The notes: generated by a model not told the origin, from the sequence alone. A DNA stretch of 64,000 nucleotides from JBLUOA01 sp048060095 (GCF_048060095.1 NZ_JBLUOA010000001.1:1364001-1428000), one strand, 5' to 3'; counted from the first letter of the stretch, positions 8,134-18,816 are shown. Numbers and translations: made by a program.

Positions 8134-9594
8134 CTATTCTGCGGCCTTCAGTTCAAAGCCCTTTTCGATCATGTCGGCGGGGCGCACCGGATATTCACCG
8201 GAGAAACAGGCATCGCAATATTGCGGGCAGTCGGATTTGCGGCCCTCAGCCTCACCCACGGCGCGGTAGAGGCCGTCGAGCGAGATGAATTTCAGGCTGT
8301 CGACGCCGAGGTGGGTGCGCATTTCTTCCTCGCTCATCGTGGCGGCGAGCAGTTTTTCGCGTTGGGGCGTATCGACCCCGTAAAAGCAGGGCCACGCGGT
8401 TGGGGGGGAGGCGATGCGGAAGTGGACTTCGGCAGCGCCCGCGTCGAGGATCATTTCCTTGATCTTGCGGCTGGTGGTGCCGCGCACAACGCTGTCATCG
8501 ACGAGGATCACCCGCTTGCCCTTGATGAGCGCGCGATTGACGTTCAGTTTCAGGCGCACGCCCATGTTGCGGATTTGCTCGGTCGGCTCAATGAATGTCC
8601 GGCCCATGTATTGGTTGCGGATGATGCCCATCGCATAAGGGATACCGCTTTCCTGGCTGTAGCCAATCGCGGCGGGGGTGCCGCTGTCCGGCACCGGGCA
8701 GACGATATCGGCGTCAACCGGGGTTTCGCGGGCGAGTTCCACACCGATCTGGCGGCGGGTTTCATAGACGGATTGACCGCCGATGATCGAGTCGGGCCGC
8801 GAGAAATAGACGTGTTCAAAGATGCAGAACCGCGGGGTTTTCGGGTCGAAAGGTTGATAGCTTTCGATGCCGTCTTCGGTGATGACGACCATTTCGCCGG
8901 GTGCGATTTCGCGCACATACTCTGCCCCAATGATGTCGAGCGCGCAAGTTTCCGAGCTGAGCGCGTAGCCGTCACCGATTTTACCAAGCACCAGCGGCCG
9001 CACGCCAAGTGCATCGCGCACGCCGATCAGCTTGGTGCGGGTCATTGCGACGACGGAAAACGCGCCCTCGACGCGGCGGAGCGCGTCTTTCATCCGTTCG
9101 GGGATGTTGCGTTGCAGGGAGCGTGCCATCAGGTGAATGATGCACTCGCTGTCTGACGAGCTTTGGAAGATCGACCCGCGATCAATCAGTTCGCGTTTGA
9201 GGGAGTCAGCATTGGTGATGTTGCCATTATGGGCAATCGCCGCGCCGCCCATCGAGAATTCACCGAAGAACGGCTGCACGTCGCGGATCACAGCACCTTT
9301 GGACCCGGCGGTCGAATAGCGCACATGCCCGATGGCGAGCGGGCCGGGCAGGGTGTCCATCAGGCTTTGCTTGGTGAAGTTGTCGCGGACATAGCCGAAC
9401 CGACGGGCAGAGTTGAAACCGTGTTCCGGGTGGTGAGAAACGATGCCGCCTGCCTCCTGTCCGCGATGCTGGAGGGCGTGCAGGCCAAGGGCTACGAAAT
9501 TGGCAGCGTCGGTGACCCCGATCACGCCGAATACGCCACACTCCTCCTTCAGTTTGTCGTCGTCGAAGGGGTGACTTGGGGGCATGTCTCGCAT
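8134..9594 (-). CDS. purF: Amidophosphoribosyltransferase (iron-sulfur type)
   Basis: First committed enzyme of purine synthesis: PRPP plus glutamine gives 5-phosphoribosylamine. A short propeptide precedes the catalytic Cys in EECGVFGVIG. The PRPP-binding signature is VILVDDSVVRGTTSRK. Cysteines in CPVPDSGTP, PCFYGVD and the C-terminal YCDACFSGEYP match the Bacillus-type enzyme with a 4Fe-4S cluster. I chose the start MRDMPPSHPF because GGAG lies about 11 bases upstream; in-frame ATGs at 9618 and 9585 are alternatives. The gene follows cvpA, the usual cvpA-purF pairing. Confidence 0.95.
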   Translation of the reverse strand: MRDMPPSHPFDDDKLKEECGVFGVIGVTDAANFVALGLHALQHRGQEAGGIVSHHPEHGFNSARRFGYVRDNFTKQSLMDTLPGPLAIGHVRYSTAGSKGAVIRDVQPFFGEFSMGGAAIAHNGNITNADSLKRELIDRGSIFQSSSDSECIIHLMARSLQRNIPERMKDALRRVEGAFSVVAMTRTKLIGVRDALGVRPLVLGKIGDGYALSSETCALDIIGAEYVREIAPGEMVVITEDGIESYQPFDPKTPRFCIFEHVYFSRPDSIIGGQSVYETRRQIGVELARETPVDADIVCPVPDSGTPAAIGYSQESGIPYAMGIIRNQYMGRTFIEPTEQIRNMGVRLKLNVNRALIKGKRVILVDDSVVRGTTSRKIKEMILDAGAAEVHFRIASPPTAWPCFYGVDTPQREKLLAATMSEEEMRTHLGVDSLKFISLDGLYRAVGEAEGRKSDCPQYCDACFSGEYPVRPADMIEKGFELKAAE

Positions 9595-9685
9595 CTTGGC
9601 AGCGGCTCCGAATCCCATAGCGCAGAGTGTGGCCCCGTCATAGAGGACGGGGCCGGGGATGTCATCAGAGTTTCACGGTGGTGTG

Positions 9686-10273
9686 TTATTCGGTTGTGCT
9701 TGGCGCTTGCTGGATTTGCGGCGCGTCGCATGTGCTGACAAAACTGTCGAAGCGTTGGCGCAGCCAGCCGGGCACATCTTCGGGCACTTGTTCTTCCAGG
9801 TCGCTTTGGAAGCTTGCGAAGACCTTTGCGGTGCGGCTGTCGTCAACCATCGGGATCGTATCGTCGGTCACGACAAAATCATAAGCAACCAGCGCTACGA
9901 CAACCAACAGCACGCCGCGCACGACGCCAAACAAGAAGCCGATACCCTGATCGATCCCGCCAAGGACGGAGCGTTGCACAAGGCTCGCGAACAAAGGCGT
10001 AAAGATCGACATGACGATCAACCCGATCACCATCACCACAGCAAAAGACGCCAGCAGCGATAGTTCACACTGATCGCCGATGAAATCACCAAGGATCGGA
10101 ACCGTGTTCAGGATCGGGCGAATCTGGTCCGCAAAAAGGTAGCCGAGGATCGCAGCAGCGATCCAGCCACCGATCGACAGCGCCTCGCGCACGAAACCGC
10201 GGGAATAGGCCAGAAGGGCCGATAGAATGATCACGACGGCAACAACGCCATCAATAATGGTAAAGCCTTCCAT
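9686..10273 (-). CDS. cvpA: CvpA family membrane protein
   Basis: An inner-membrane protein of the colicin V production family. Four hydrophobic segments are visible: about IIDGVVAVVIILSALLAY, ALSIGGWIAAAILGYLF, LLASFAVVMVIGLIVMS and GFLFGVVRGVLLVVVAL. The soluble C-terminus ends in SFVSTCDAPQIQQAPSTTE. The start at 10273 is preceded by AGGAG at 8 bases; an upstream in-frame start would overlap radA and lacks such a site. cvpA next to purF is a common bacterial arrangement. Its molecular role is not settled. Confidence 0.88.
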   Translation of the reverse strand: MEGFTIIDGVVAVVIILSALLAYSRGFVREALSIGGWIAAAILGYLFADQIRPILNTVPILGDFIGDQCELSLLASFAVVMVIGLIVMSIFTPLFASLVQRSVLGGIDQGIGFLFGVVRGVLLVVVALVAYDFVVTDDTIPMVDDSRTAKVFASFQSDLEEQVPEDVPGWLRQRFDSFVSTCDAPQIQQAPSTTE

Positions 10274-10295
10274 GCCTTTACTCCTGCTCAGGGGG

Positions 10296-11660
10296 CTATC
10301 CGGCCCCGAAGATATCCCCCACAAACGCAGTCAAGTCGGGCATTTGTATGACCTTCATCCCCGTCTGCGTTCCCATTTTGCTGCGCGTCGGCGCAATAGC
10401 GCCTGAAAAACCAAGTTTTTTTGCTTCTTTCAACCTGCTTTCGGTCTGTCCGACGGGCCGCAACGCTCCTGATAAGCTAATTTCGCCAAAAACCACAGTA
10501 TCCGGAGGCACGGCGGTATCTTCGCGGGCGGAGAGTAGCGCAGCGGCCACAGCCAGATCGGCGGCGGGTTCCGAGATTTTCATGCCACCGGCGACATTTA
10601 GATACACATCAAGCCCCGCGAAGGGGATGCCACAACGCGCTTCGAGCACGGCGAGAATCATCGCAAGCCGCCCGCCGTCCCAGCCAACGACCGTTCGACG
10701 GGGCTGGCTGAGGGGGGAGGGCGCGACGAGTGCCTGCAACTCCACCAGAACCGGGCGCGTGCCTTCGATTCCGGCGAAAACCACCGATCCGGGGCTGGCT
10801 TGGCCACGTTCCGACAGGAACAGGGCGGAGGGGTTGGTGACTTCGGACAGACCCGCGCCGGTCATCTCAAACACGCCGATTTCGTCGGCGGGGCCGAAGC
10901 GGTTCTTCACGGCCCGCAAGATACGGAACTGATGGCCGCGTTCGCCTTCAAAATAAAGCACCGTGTCGACCATGTGTTCGACCACGCGGGGGCCGGCGAT
11001 CTGGCCGTCCTTCGTCACGTGGCCGACCAGAACAACCGCGACGCCGCGCCGTTTGGCGAAACTGGTCAATTCATGCGCCGCCGCGCGGACCTGGCTGACC
11101 GAACCGGGGGCGGAGCCGACATTGTCCGCCCACATCGTCTGGATGGAATCGATGATCGCGATGTCGGGCTTTTCGGCCTCTAGCGTCGTCAGAATGTCGC
11201 GCAGGTTGGTTTCGGTGCCGAGTTTGACGGGCGCGTCCGCAAGGCCAAGGCGTTGGGCACGCATTCGGACTTGTGCGCTCGCCTCTTCACCCGAAATATA
11301 TATGGATTTCAGTCCATTGCGGGCAAAACTTGCAGCAGCTTGCAGCAGCAGCGTCGATTTCCCGATCCCCGGATCGCCGCCGACGAGGATGGCAGACGAC
11401 GGGACGAGCCCACCGCCCAGCACGCGGTCAAGCTCTGCAATGCCGGAGGTCGTGCGCGGGGGCGGGTCTTCGGCAGTGGCAAGATCGCTCAGCGGCATGG
11501 CCGAGCCGCGCGCGCTGCCGAGCGAATTCGACGCGGGGCCGGTGCTGAGCGGTTTGTCCTCGACAATCGTGTTCCATTCGCCGCAGGCATCGCACCGCCC
11601 GGACCATTTCTTGTGCTCGGCCCCGCAGGCATTGCAGGAGTAGATTTTCGCTTTCGCCAT
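10296..11660 (-). CDS. radA: DNA repair protein RadA
   Basis: RecA-like branch-migration ATPase acting in recombination repair. It has the N-terminal C4 zinc finger (CNACGAEHKKWSGRCDACGE), Walker A GGDPGIGKSTLLL, Walker B IAIIDSIQTM, the RadA-specific KNRFG motif, and a Lon-protease-like C-terminal domain (LDVYLNVAGGMKISEPAADLAVA). The 454-residue length is normal. It follows the PqiA-like gene by 16 bases and leads into cvpA-purF. Confidence 0.96.
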   Translation of the reverse strand: MAKAKIYSCNACGAEHKKWSGRCDACGEWNTIVEDKPLSTGPASNSLGSARGSAMPLSDLATAEDPPPRTTSGIAELDRVLGGGLVPSSAILVGGDPGIGKSTLLLQAAASFARNGLKSIYISGEEASAQVRMRAQRLGLADAPVKLGTETNLRDILTTLEAEKPDIAIIDSIQTMWADNVGSAPGSVSQVRAAAHELTSFAKRRGVAVVLVGHVTKDGQIAGPRVVEHMVDTVLYFEGERGHQFRILRAVKNRFGPADEIGVFEMTGAGLSEVTNPSALFLSERGQASPGSVVFAGIEGTRPVLVELQALVAPSPLSQPRRTVVGWDGGRLAMILAVLEARCGIPFAGLDVYLNVAGGMKISEPAADLAVAAALLSAREDTAVPPDTVVFGEISLSGALRPVGQTESRLKEAKKLGFSGAIAPTRSKMGTQTGMKVIQMPDLTAFVGDIFGAG

Positions 11661-11676
11661 GAGGTGTTGTGACCCG

Positions 11677-12105
11677 TTACCGCTTGGCCGTCAAATGGCT
11701 AATCGCGATCGACAGAAGGATACATCCGGTGAACAGGTAAAGCCCCCAGGCGGTTTCGACCGTCGCAAGGCCGACACCCTTCACCACGACGATGTAAAGT
11801 GCGATCAGGAACACATCCGCCATCGCCAGCTTGCCAAGGATTTCCAGCACCGGGAGCACCTTGCGGCGGAGATAGCCGAAATGGATCAGCGCGAGGCCGA
11901 TGGTCTTCATATACGGCGCGAAAATCGCGAGGAACGTGACGAGAAGCGCGAGGATCACGTCGGAATCCCACAGGCTTTGCAGGCCGGTGATGACGGAGAT
12001 TTCTGAGAGACCGAAGAGGGGGAGGAGGCCAGCGCGGAGCAGAGGCGCGAACCACGAGATCGGGAAGGCGATGAGGAGGGCGAGGTTGAGGAGGCGGAGG
12101 GTCAT
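11677..12105 (-). CDS. PqiA-family (paraquat-inducible protein A) membrane protein
   Basis: A single-module PqiA-like protein with four predicted membrane helices (LNLALLIAFPISWFAPLL, VILALLVTFLAIFAPYM, LAMADVFLIALYIVVV, LYLFTGCILLSIAISHL). The motif SLWDSDVILALLVTFLAIFAPYMK is the most family-like part. The zinc-ribbon cysteines of full PqiA proteins are absent. The ATG at 12105 overlaps the stop of the preceding gene (ATGA), so I prefer it to an upstream TTG. Its place after mlaE-mlaF fits a role in lipid or envelope homeostasis, which is inference. Confidence 0.75.
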   Translation of the reverse strand: MTLRLLNLALLIAFPISWFAPLLRAGLLPLFGLSEISVITGLQSLWDSDVILALLVTFLAIFAPYMKTIGLALIHFGYLRRKVLPVLEILGKLAMADVFLIALYIVVVKGVGLATVETAWGLYLFTGCILLSIAISHLTAKR

Positions 12106-12679
12106 TGGTTTGCTGCCGATTTTTCGGGTCGCCAAGACCGTTTCTCATCATCCAGAACAGATTGCAGAACGTCAATAATACGGGAGATAGCAACAGGGTC
12201 AGGGAGCGAATGGCCGCCTAGAACTGGATAGCGCGTTGCAAAAGGACGATCATACAGCCGATTAAGTAAATCGAAATGGATGTGATACCCCCTATACATT
12301 GCCTCGACGTCAGCTCTTGGTTGCTTATCATTTAGCTCGAACAAAGGCGTCGGCGGCGACAGATCTGCTAGTGACGCATTCACCTTCTCGCATAGAAGGT
12401 CGTCATTCAGCGTTTCGAATAACTCTCGAAGATCATGAGTTTTTTAACTTCGCCGCTTCTGCATACGTGTAGTCCCTTCAGCGCCGTCTCAAGAGAGACA
12501 CCAAGTAGATGCGCCAGAGGATGAAAAACCAAGAACTTATCCCAGTAAAATTCGTTTTGGTCTGCAAACTCGTTGTTCCAAATGACGGAGAATGCGCGAT
12601 AATAGCTTTCGCTAATCTCTGCGAACAATATCGGGCTGTCACTTTCGCGTGGATCGCATTGTTTGGACCGCGGCATCAC
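12102..12679 (-). pseudogene. Frameshifted HEPN-like hypothetical gene
   Basis: Two same-strand frames (12679 to 12407 and 12383 to 12102) join into one protein of roughly 190 residues if one A is added to the A6 run near 12435-12440. The junction then reads GEVKKTHDLRELFETLNDD, where KTHDLRELF resembles the [GT]HDLxxL signature of HEPN-like proteins. The first codons (GTG/ATG at 12679/12676) overlap the mlaF stop, and the end overlaps the PqiA-like start. The DNA is visibly richer in A+T than its neighbours, hinting at later acquisition. It may be a true frameshift or a sequencing error in a homopolymer. Function is unknown. Confidence 0.6.
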
Positions 12680-13422
12680 CTCACCGCCTCAATGGGCCCC
12701 TCGGCGCGCCCCTGAATAAACTGTTCCAGATACGGATCACCCGACGTATCCATATCCGCCACGGGTCCGGTCCATTGGATCACGCCGTCGTGCAGCATCG
12801 CGACCTTGTCGGCGATGGCGCGGACGCTGCTCATGTCGTGCGTGATGGTCATGGCGGTTGCGCCCATTTCCACGACAATTTCGCGGATCAATTCGTTGAT
12901 AACGCCTGACATTATCGGATCAAGCCCGGTTGTCGGCTCGTCGAAAAAGATAATCTCGGGCTCTGCCGCGATGGCGCGGGCAAGGCCGACGCGTTTTTGC
13001 ATCCCTCCGGACAGTTCGGCGGGGAACAGGTCCGCGGTTTCGGCTTTCAGTCCGACCCGGCGGAGTTTTTCGATGGCGATATCGCGGGCTTCGACCTTCG
13101 GGCGGGCGAGCGAGCCGCGCAGCAGGCGGAAGGCGACGTTTTGCCAGACCGGAAGGGAGTCAAACAGCGCGCCCCCCTGGAACAGCATCCCGAACCGGGC
13201 GAGGAAGGCGTCACGCTCGGCGGTGGTCACGTCCTCTCCGTCAAGGGTGATGGTGCCGCTGTCGTGGACGACAAGGCCCAGAACGCTTTTCAGCAGCACG
13301 GATTTCCCGGTGCCCGATCCGCCGATGATGACCATGCTTTCGCCCTTGGGGATCGTCAGGTTGACGCCCCTCAGAACCCTGTTCGACCCGAAGGCCTTGT
13401 GAACGTCCGAAAGCTCTATCAT
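12676..13422 (-). CDS. mlaF: Mla-type ABC transporter ATP-binding protein
   Basis: ATPase of an MlaFE-type phospholipid transporter at the inner membrane. Motifs: Walker A IGGSGTGKSVLLK, Q-loop region LFQGGALFDSLPVWQNV, ABC signature LSGGMQKRVGLARAI and Walker B EIIFFDEPTTGLDP, then the switch His in TITHD. The 248-residue length is typical. The ATG overlaps the mlaE stop by four bases. No MlaD (MCE domain) gene is adjacent, unlike the E. coli mla operon. Confidence 0.9.
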   Translation of the reverse strand: MIELSDVHKAFGSNRVLRGVNLTIPKGESMVIIGGSGTGKSVLLKSVLGLVVHDSGTITLDGEDVTTAERDAFLARFGMLFQGGALFDSLPVWQNVAFRLLRGSLARPKVEARDIAIEKLRRVGLKAETADLFPAELSGGMQKRVGLARAIAAEPEIIFFDEPTTGLDPIMSGVINELIREIVVEMGATAMTITHDMSSVRAIADKVAMLHDGVIQWTGPVADMDTSGDPYLEQFIQGRAEGPIEAVR

Positions 13423-14201
13423 GCCGAGAAAAACAGCTCCGTCAGTAGGTAGTTCGCGGCGAGGATCATGACGGCCGCAGCGACGACCGACGCCTTGGTC
13501 GCCCGACCCACGCCCATCGCACCCCGCCCGGAATTCATGCCGTAAAAGCAGCCCATGAGCGCGGCGATGAACCCGAACGCCGCCCCCTTGGCGAGGCTTG
13601 AGACGATATCGAGCGCTTCGATGAAATCCACGGTGTTTTGCAAGTAGACGGCAGCGTTGAACCCCAGCCGCCCGGTTCCGACGATGAAGCCGCCCATGAC
13701 GCCGATGATGTCCCCGACCCCGACCAGAATAGGGACAGCGACCAGCGCGGCAAGCACACGCGGCACAGTCAGGTATTTCATCGGGTGGGTGGAGAGGGTC
13801 ACGAGCGCGTCGATCTGTTCCGTCACCTTCATCGTCGCGATTTCGGCGGCGATGGAGGATGTGACGCGGGCGGCAATCATCAGGCCGACCAGCACGGGAC
13901 CAAGTTCGCGCACCATGCCGATGGCGACGATCTGGGGCACGACAGCTTCGGCGTTGAAACGGGCACCGCCGGCGTAGATTTGCAGAGCCAGCGCTCCCCC
14001 GGTGAAAAACGCCGTGAGGCCAACGACCGGAAGGCTGAAATATCCAATTGTTAAAAGGGCATGGCCGAATTCTTTGAAGTAGAACGGCGGTCGAAACATA
14101 TGGCCGATTGTTTGCCCGGCAAAGATCGCAACCCGCCCGATGGCCGCCAAAAACATCATGGTAGAGCGCCCAAGCGCCGCGATGGGGGCGAGGACGTTCA
14201 C
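13419..14201 (-). CDS. mlaE: Mla-type ABC transporter permease
   Basis: Membrane subunit partnering MlaF. The MlaE family hallmarks are present: an N-terminal amphipathic stretch, FKEFGHALLTIGYFSLPVVGL, the segment LGPVLVGLMIAARVTSSIAAEIATMKVTEQIDAL, and LPRVLAALV-like VPRVLAALVAVPIL. Five to six membrane helices are predicted. The start is a GTG overlapping the alr stop (GTGA), so translation is probably coupled to alr. Phospholipid transport is inferred from the family. Confidence 0.9.
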   Translation of the reverse strand: MNVLAPIAALGRSTMMFLAAIGRVAIFAGQTIGHMFRPPFYFKEFGHALLTIGYFSLPVVGLTAFFTGGALALQIYAGGARFNAEAVVPQIVAIGMVRELGPVLVGLMIAARVTSSIAAEIATMKVTEQIDALVTLSTHPMKYLTVPRVLAALVAVPILVGVGDIIGVMGGFIVGTGRLGFNAAVYLQNTVDFIEALDIVSSLAKGAAFGFIAALMGCFYGMNSGRGAMGVGRATKASVVAAAVMILAANYLLTELFFSA

Positions 14202-15247
14202 CTGTGGCCCCGAATATAGCGGCGTTCGTAGCGTGCGCCGAGGCTCGTTAGAATCTCGTACCCGATCGTGTCGGCTGCGTCGGCGAGATCATCAACCGAT
14301 TGCTGAGTGCCGAGAAGGGTCAGCGCATCCGGCGTGTCATCAAGATGCGTCACATCGACGGTAATCAGATCCATCGACACGCGCCCGACAACAGGGCAGG
14401 CGGTATCGCCCGCGAAAAGAGTCGCTCTATTGCTGAGCGCACGATGGATGCCATCGCCATAACCGCCCGACACGGTCGCAATCCGCGTGGGCTGTTCGGC
14501 TGTCCATGTGGTGCCGTAGCCGACCGTTTCACCGGGGTCGAGCTCGCGGATTTGAACGACGGGCAGGTCCAGAAAGGCGGCAGGCTGGGCGTCGGTCAGG
14601 GGCAGGCCGCCGTATAGCCCAACGCCGGGGCGCGTCACCTCAAAGTGATACTCCGGCCCCAGCAGGATACCACCCGTCGCAGCGAGCGACCGCGGCGCGT
14701 CAAACCCTTCGGCCATTTCTTGAAACGCAGCGAGTTGGCGCGTGTTCATCGGGTTGTCCGACTCATCCGCGCAGGCGAGGTGGCTCATCACCAACCGCGG
14801 GGATTGGCTTAGCACGATGTCGCGCAGCGCGGCCCATTCCGGCGGCTCCATCCCCAGACGGTTCATGCCGGTATCAAGCTGGATGCCGAACGGATGGCCG
14901 GGCAGGGCCTCTAGGTGGCGCGTGACCTGTTCCAGCGAATTCAGCATCGGCGTCAGGCCAAGGTCGGCGATCATGTCCGTGTCGCCGCGCATATGTCCGC
15001 TGAACACGCAGATATCGACGGCGGGGCCAAGCGCCTGGCGCACCTTCGCGCCTTCCTCCGCAACCGCGACGAAGAACAGCCGCGCGCCGGCGCGGGCGAG
15101 CGCGCGCGCCACCCGGTCGGCACCAAGGCCATAGCCATCGGCCTTCACCACCGCGCCAGTTTCGACGCCGGCGGCGGATTCACTGTCGAGCGTCCGCCAG
15201 TTGGCGGCCACGGCGTCCAGATCAATGGTGAGAGTCGCTGTACCCAT
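14198..15247 (-). CDS. alr: Alanine racemase
   Basis: PLP enzyme converting L- to D-alanine for peptidoglycan. The PLP lysine lies in AVVKADGYGLGADRVARAL near the N-terminus, and the second catalytic residue, Tyr, is expected in TVGYGTTW. Other conserved blocks are LDTGMNRLG and VSMDLITVDVT. I start at MGTATLTIDLDAVAANW, which gives a 349-residue protein of normal size; the longer frame would begin with TTG. Alr heads a coupled set with mlaE and mlaF and lies downstream of dnaB. Confidence 0.93.
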   Translation of the reverse strand: MGTATLTIDLDAVAANWRTLDSESAAGVETGAVVKADGYGLGADRVARALARAGARLFFVAVAEEGAKVRQALGPAVDICVFSGHMRGDTDMIADLGLTPMLNSLEQVTRHLEALPGHPFGIQLDTGMNRLGMEPPEWAALRDIVLSQSPRLVMSHLACADESDNPMNTRQLAAFQEMAEGFDAPRSLAATGGILLGPEYHFEVTRPGVGLYGGLPLTDAQPAAFLDLPVVQIRELDPGETVGYGTTWTAEQPTRIATVSGGYGDGIHRALSNRATLFAGDTACPVVGRVSMDLITVDVTHLDDTPDALTLLGTQQSVDDLADAADTIGYEILTSLGARYERRYIRGHR

Positions 15248-15348
15248 GAGTGGCGTTTTGCAATTCGCTTGTGAAAGAGGCAAGCCCAAATACCCGGCGC
15301 ACCGATGGTCGTCGGAAAGTGGTGCCTAATTATTCTGCGCCGCGCTGC

Positions 15349-16842
<1,494 letters not shown>

Positions 16843-17032
16843 CTTGCCCCTCTGTCCCTGCCGCATCTCATGCCATATCGGCCCGGAACTGTGCAAATTG
16901 TATAAGTCTGTGGATAGGGTGTTTAGAACTTGGCGCCCACCACATATTGACCCACAACTGGGCGCTGCGTCAACATACTGCGGTTTGCTATCGCTATACG
17001 TGTTTTACTTTGACCCCACGTCAGGTGGCGAG

Positions 17033-17707
17033 TTATTGCCGGGCCTCTTGCCACGCGCGGGGCGCTTTCAGAAAGGACTCAACCTCATCCAAAGTCGCTT
17101 TGTCAAAGCTGTCAGAGGCGCGCGCGGCGGCAAGAACGTCCCACCATGTGCAGAGGTAAGACAGGCTGACGCCGTGATCTGAAAGGGTTTTCTCAGTTTC
17201 GGGGAAGATACCGTAGTAGAAGATCACGGCGGTCCGATCACAGCTCGCTCCGGTGTCGCGGATCGCGTCAACGAAGGAAAGTTTCGATCCACCGTCGGTC
17301 GTCAGGTCTTCGACCAGCAGAACGCGCTGCCCCTCACTCATAGCGCCTTCGATTCGGGCGTTGCGGCCGTAGCCTTTCGGCTTCTTGCGCACATAGGTCA
17401 TCGGCAGCGCCATGCGTTCCGCCACCAGCGCCGCGAACGGGATACCAGCGGTTTCACCGCCGGCGATGTTGTCATACGCCTCAAGTCCCGCGTCGCGCAT
17501 GACGGTGCAGGTCAGGAAATCCATCAGGGTCGCGCGGATGCGGGGAAAGCTGATCAGCTTACGACAGTCGATATAGGTCGGCGATGGCAGACCAGAGGCG
17601 AGCGTGAAGGGCTCCTCCGCATTGAAGTGCACAGCTTCGATATCCAGCAGCATCTTCGCGGTCAGCTCTGCGATGGTTTTCGCGTCGGGGTAGGAGGTCG
17701 GGATCAT
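17033..17707 (-). CDS. pyrE: Orotate phosphoribosyltransferase
   Basis: Transfers phosphoribose from PRPP to orotate in pyrimidine synthesis. The PRPP-binding motif is VLLVEDLTTDGGSK, and MTYVRKKPKGYGRNARIEG is the flexible catalytic loop region. The 224-residue length and the C-terminal extension are normal for the alphaproteobacterial form. pyrC follows upstream on the same strand, so the two pyrimidine genes may be co-transcribed despite a 108-base gap that contains a dispersed repeat. Confidence 0.94.
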   Translation of the reverse strand: MIPTSYPDAKTIAELTAKMLLDIEAVHFNAEEPFTLASGLPSPTYIDCRKLISFPRIRATLMDFLTCTVMRDAGLEAYDNIAGGETAGIPFAALVAERMALPMTYVRKKPKGYGRNARIEGAMSEGQRVLLVEDLTTDGGSKLSFVDAIRDTGASCDRTAVIFYYGIFPETEKTLSDHGVSLSYLCTWWDVLAAARASDSFDKATLDEVESFLKAPRAWQEARQ

Positions 17708-17716
17708 GTCTCTGCT

Positions 17717-17752
17717 CTCTTCATCTTGCCGTAAATACTCCCGCCGGAGGCA
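17717..17752 (-). repeat. Dispersed intergenic repeat, copy 2 (inverted)
   Basis: Read on the - strand it gives GATGCCTCCGGCGGGAGTAT followed by TTACGGCAAGATGAAGAG, matching copy 1 at most positions. It lies between pyrC and pyrE, directly upstream of the pyrE start, so it is part of the pyrE leader if the genes are co-transcribed. Confidence 0.7.
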
Positions 17753-17778
17753 TCAAAGTTATCGCCCGACGGTTCGTG

Positions 17779-18816
17779 TCAGTCGCTGACGTGCCAATGG
17801 ATCGGGCGGCCGGGATCAAAAACGGTCACGGGGCCGTCTTCAGTGTCGATCTTGTCGGGCCACGTCGCGGCGTTGCCTTTGGTCAGGGTGATGCGGTCTT
17901 CATTCAGGGGCAGCCCGTAGAAAGCGGGACCATTCAGCGACGTAAACGCCTCTAGCCGATCAAGCGCGCCGTCCTCATCAAACACCTGCGCCAATATCTG
18001 CATCGTGTTCGTCGCGGTGAAACACCCGGCGCAGCCGCAGGCGGTTTCCTTGTTGGCGTCCGTATGCGGCGCGCTGTCCGTCCCAAGAAAGAACGTTGCA
18101 TCGCCCGAGGTCGCGGCGGCGCGCAGGGCGCGGCGGTGTTCTTCGCGCTTGGCGACAGGCAGGCAGTAATAATGCGGCTTGATTCCCCCAACGAGGATGT
18201 GGTTGCGGTTGATAACCAGATGATGCGTCGTGATCGTCGCGCCTATATTCTCGGCGCTTTTCGCGTAGTCGACGCCGTTTGATGTCGTGATGTGCTCCAT
18301 CACCACCTTCAGACCGGGCGTGTCGCGGCGCAGGGGGTCGAGCACGCGGTCGATGAACACAGCCTCCCGATCGAAAATGTCGATGTCGGAATCGGTGACT
18401 TCGCCATGCACGCAAAGGGGCAGGCCGATCTCGGCCATGCGCTCAAGCACCGGGCGCACTATGTCAAAGTCGCGCACCCCAGAGGCGGAGTTCGTCGTCG
18501 CCCCGGCAGGGTAAAGTTTGACCGCGTGGATCAATCCATCGGCATGGGCGCGGGCGACATCATCCGCATCGGTCGCTTCGGTCAGGTAAAGCGTCATCAG
18601 CGGTTCAAACGCAGCACCTTCCGGCACGGCGGCAGTAATGCGGTCGCGGTATGCGGCGGCATCCGCCCCGGTCACGACCGGCGGCACGAGGTTCGGCATG
18701 ATGATCGCCCGCGCGAAATGGCGGGTGGTTTCGGGCAGCACAGCGCGCAGCATTGCGCCATCGCGCAGGTGCAGGTGCCAATCGTCGGGACGTCTGAGCG
18801 TTACAGTCTGTGTCAT
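17779..18816 (-). CDS. pyrC: Dihydroorotase
   Basis: Zinc enzyme closing carbamoyl-aspartate to dihydroorotate. The metal-binding HLHLRDG is at residues about 13-19, with further ligands in LKVVMEHITT, TITTHHLVINRNH and GTDSAPH. The carboxylated Lys lies in AVKLYPAGATTNSASG. The start MTQTVTLRRPDDWHLHLRDG gives 345 residues, close to E. coli PyrC. An upstream in-frame ATG would add 19 residues without family support. Confidence 0.95.
   Translation of the reverse strand: MTQTVTLRRPDDWHLHLRDGAMLRAVLPETTRHFARAIIMPNLVPPVVTGADAAAYRDRITAAVPEGAAFEPLMTLYLTEATDADDVARAHADGLIHAVKLYPAGATTNSASGVRDFDIVRPVLERMAEIGLPLCVHGEVTDSDIDIFDREAVFIDRVLDPLRRDTPGLKVVMEHITTSNGVDYAKSAENIGATITTHHLVINRNHILVGGIKPHYYCLPVAKREEHRRALRAAATSGDATFFLGTDSAPHTDANKETACGCAGCFTATNTMQILAQVFDEDGALDRLEAFTSLNGPAFYGLPLNEDRITLTKGNAATWPDKIDTEDGPVTVFDPGRPIHWHVSD

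Noticed and set aside
7579..9156. Long open frame on the + strand opposite purF and the SDR
   Set aside because: It lies entirely across two well-identified genes on the other strand and has no family resemblance; it is a codon-bias shadow in high-GC DNA.
15282..15306. Possible fifth copy of the dispersed repeat upstream of alr
   Set aside because: Only a few words (GCCGGG, GTATTT, GGGC on the - strand) match, and the spacing is wrong.
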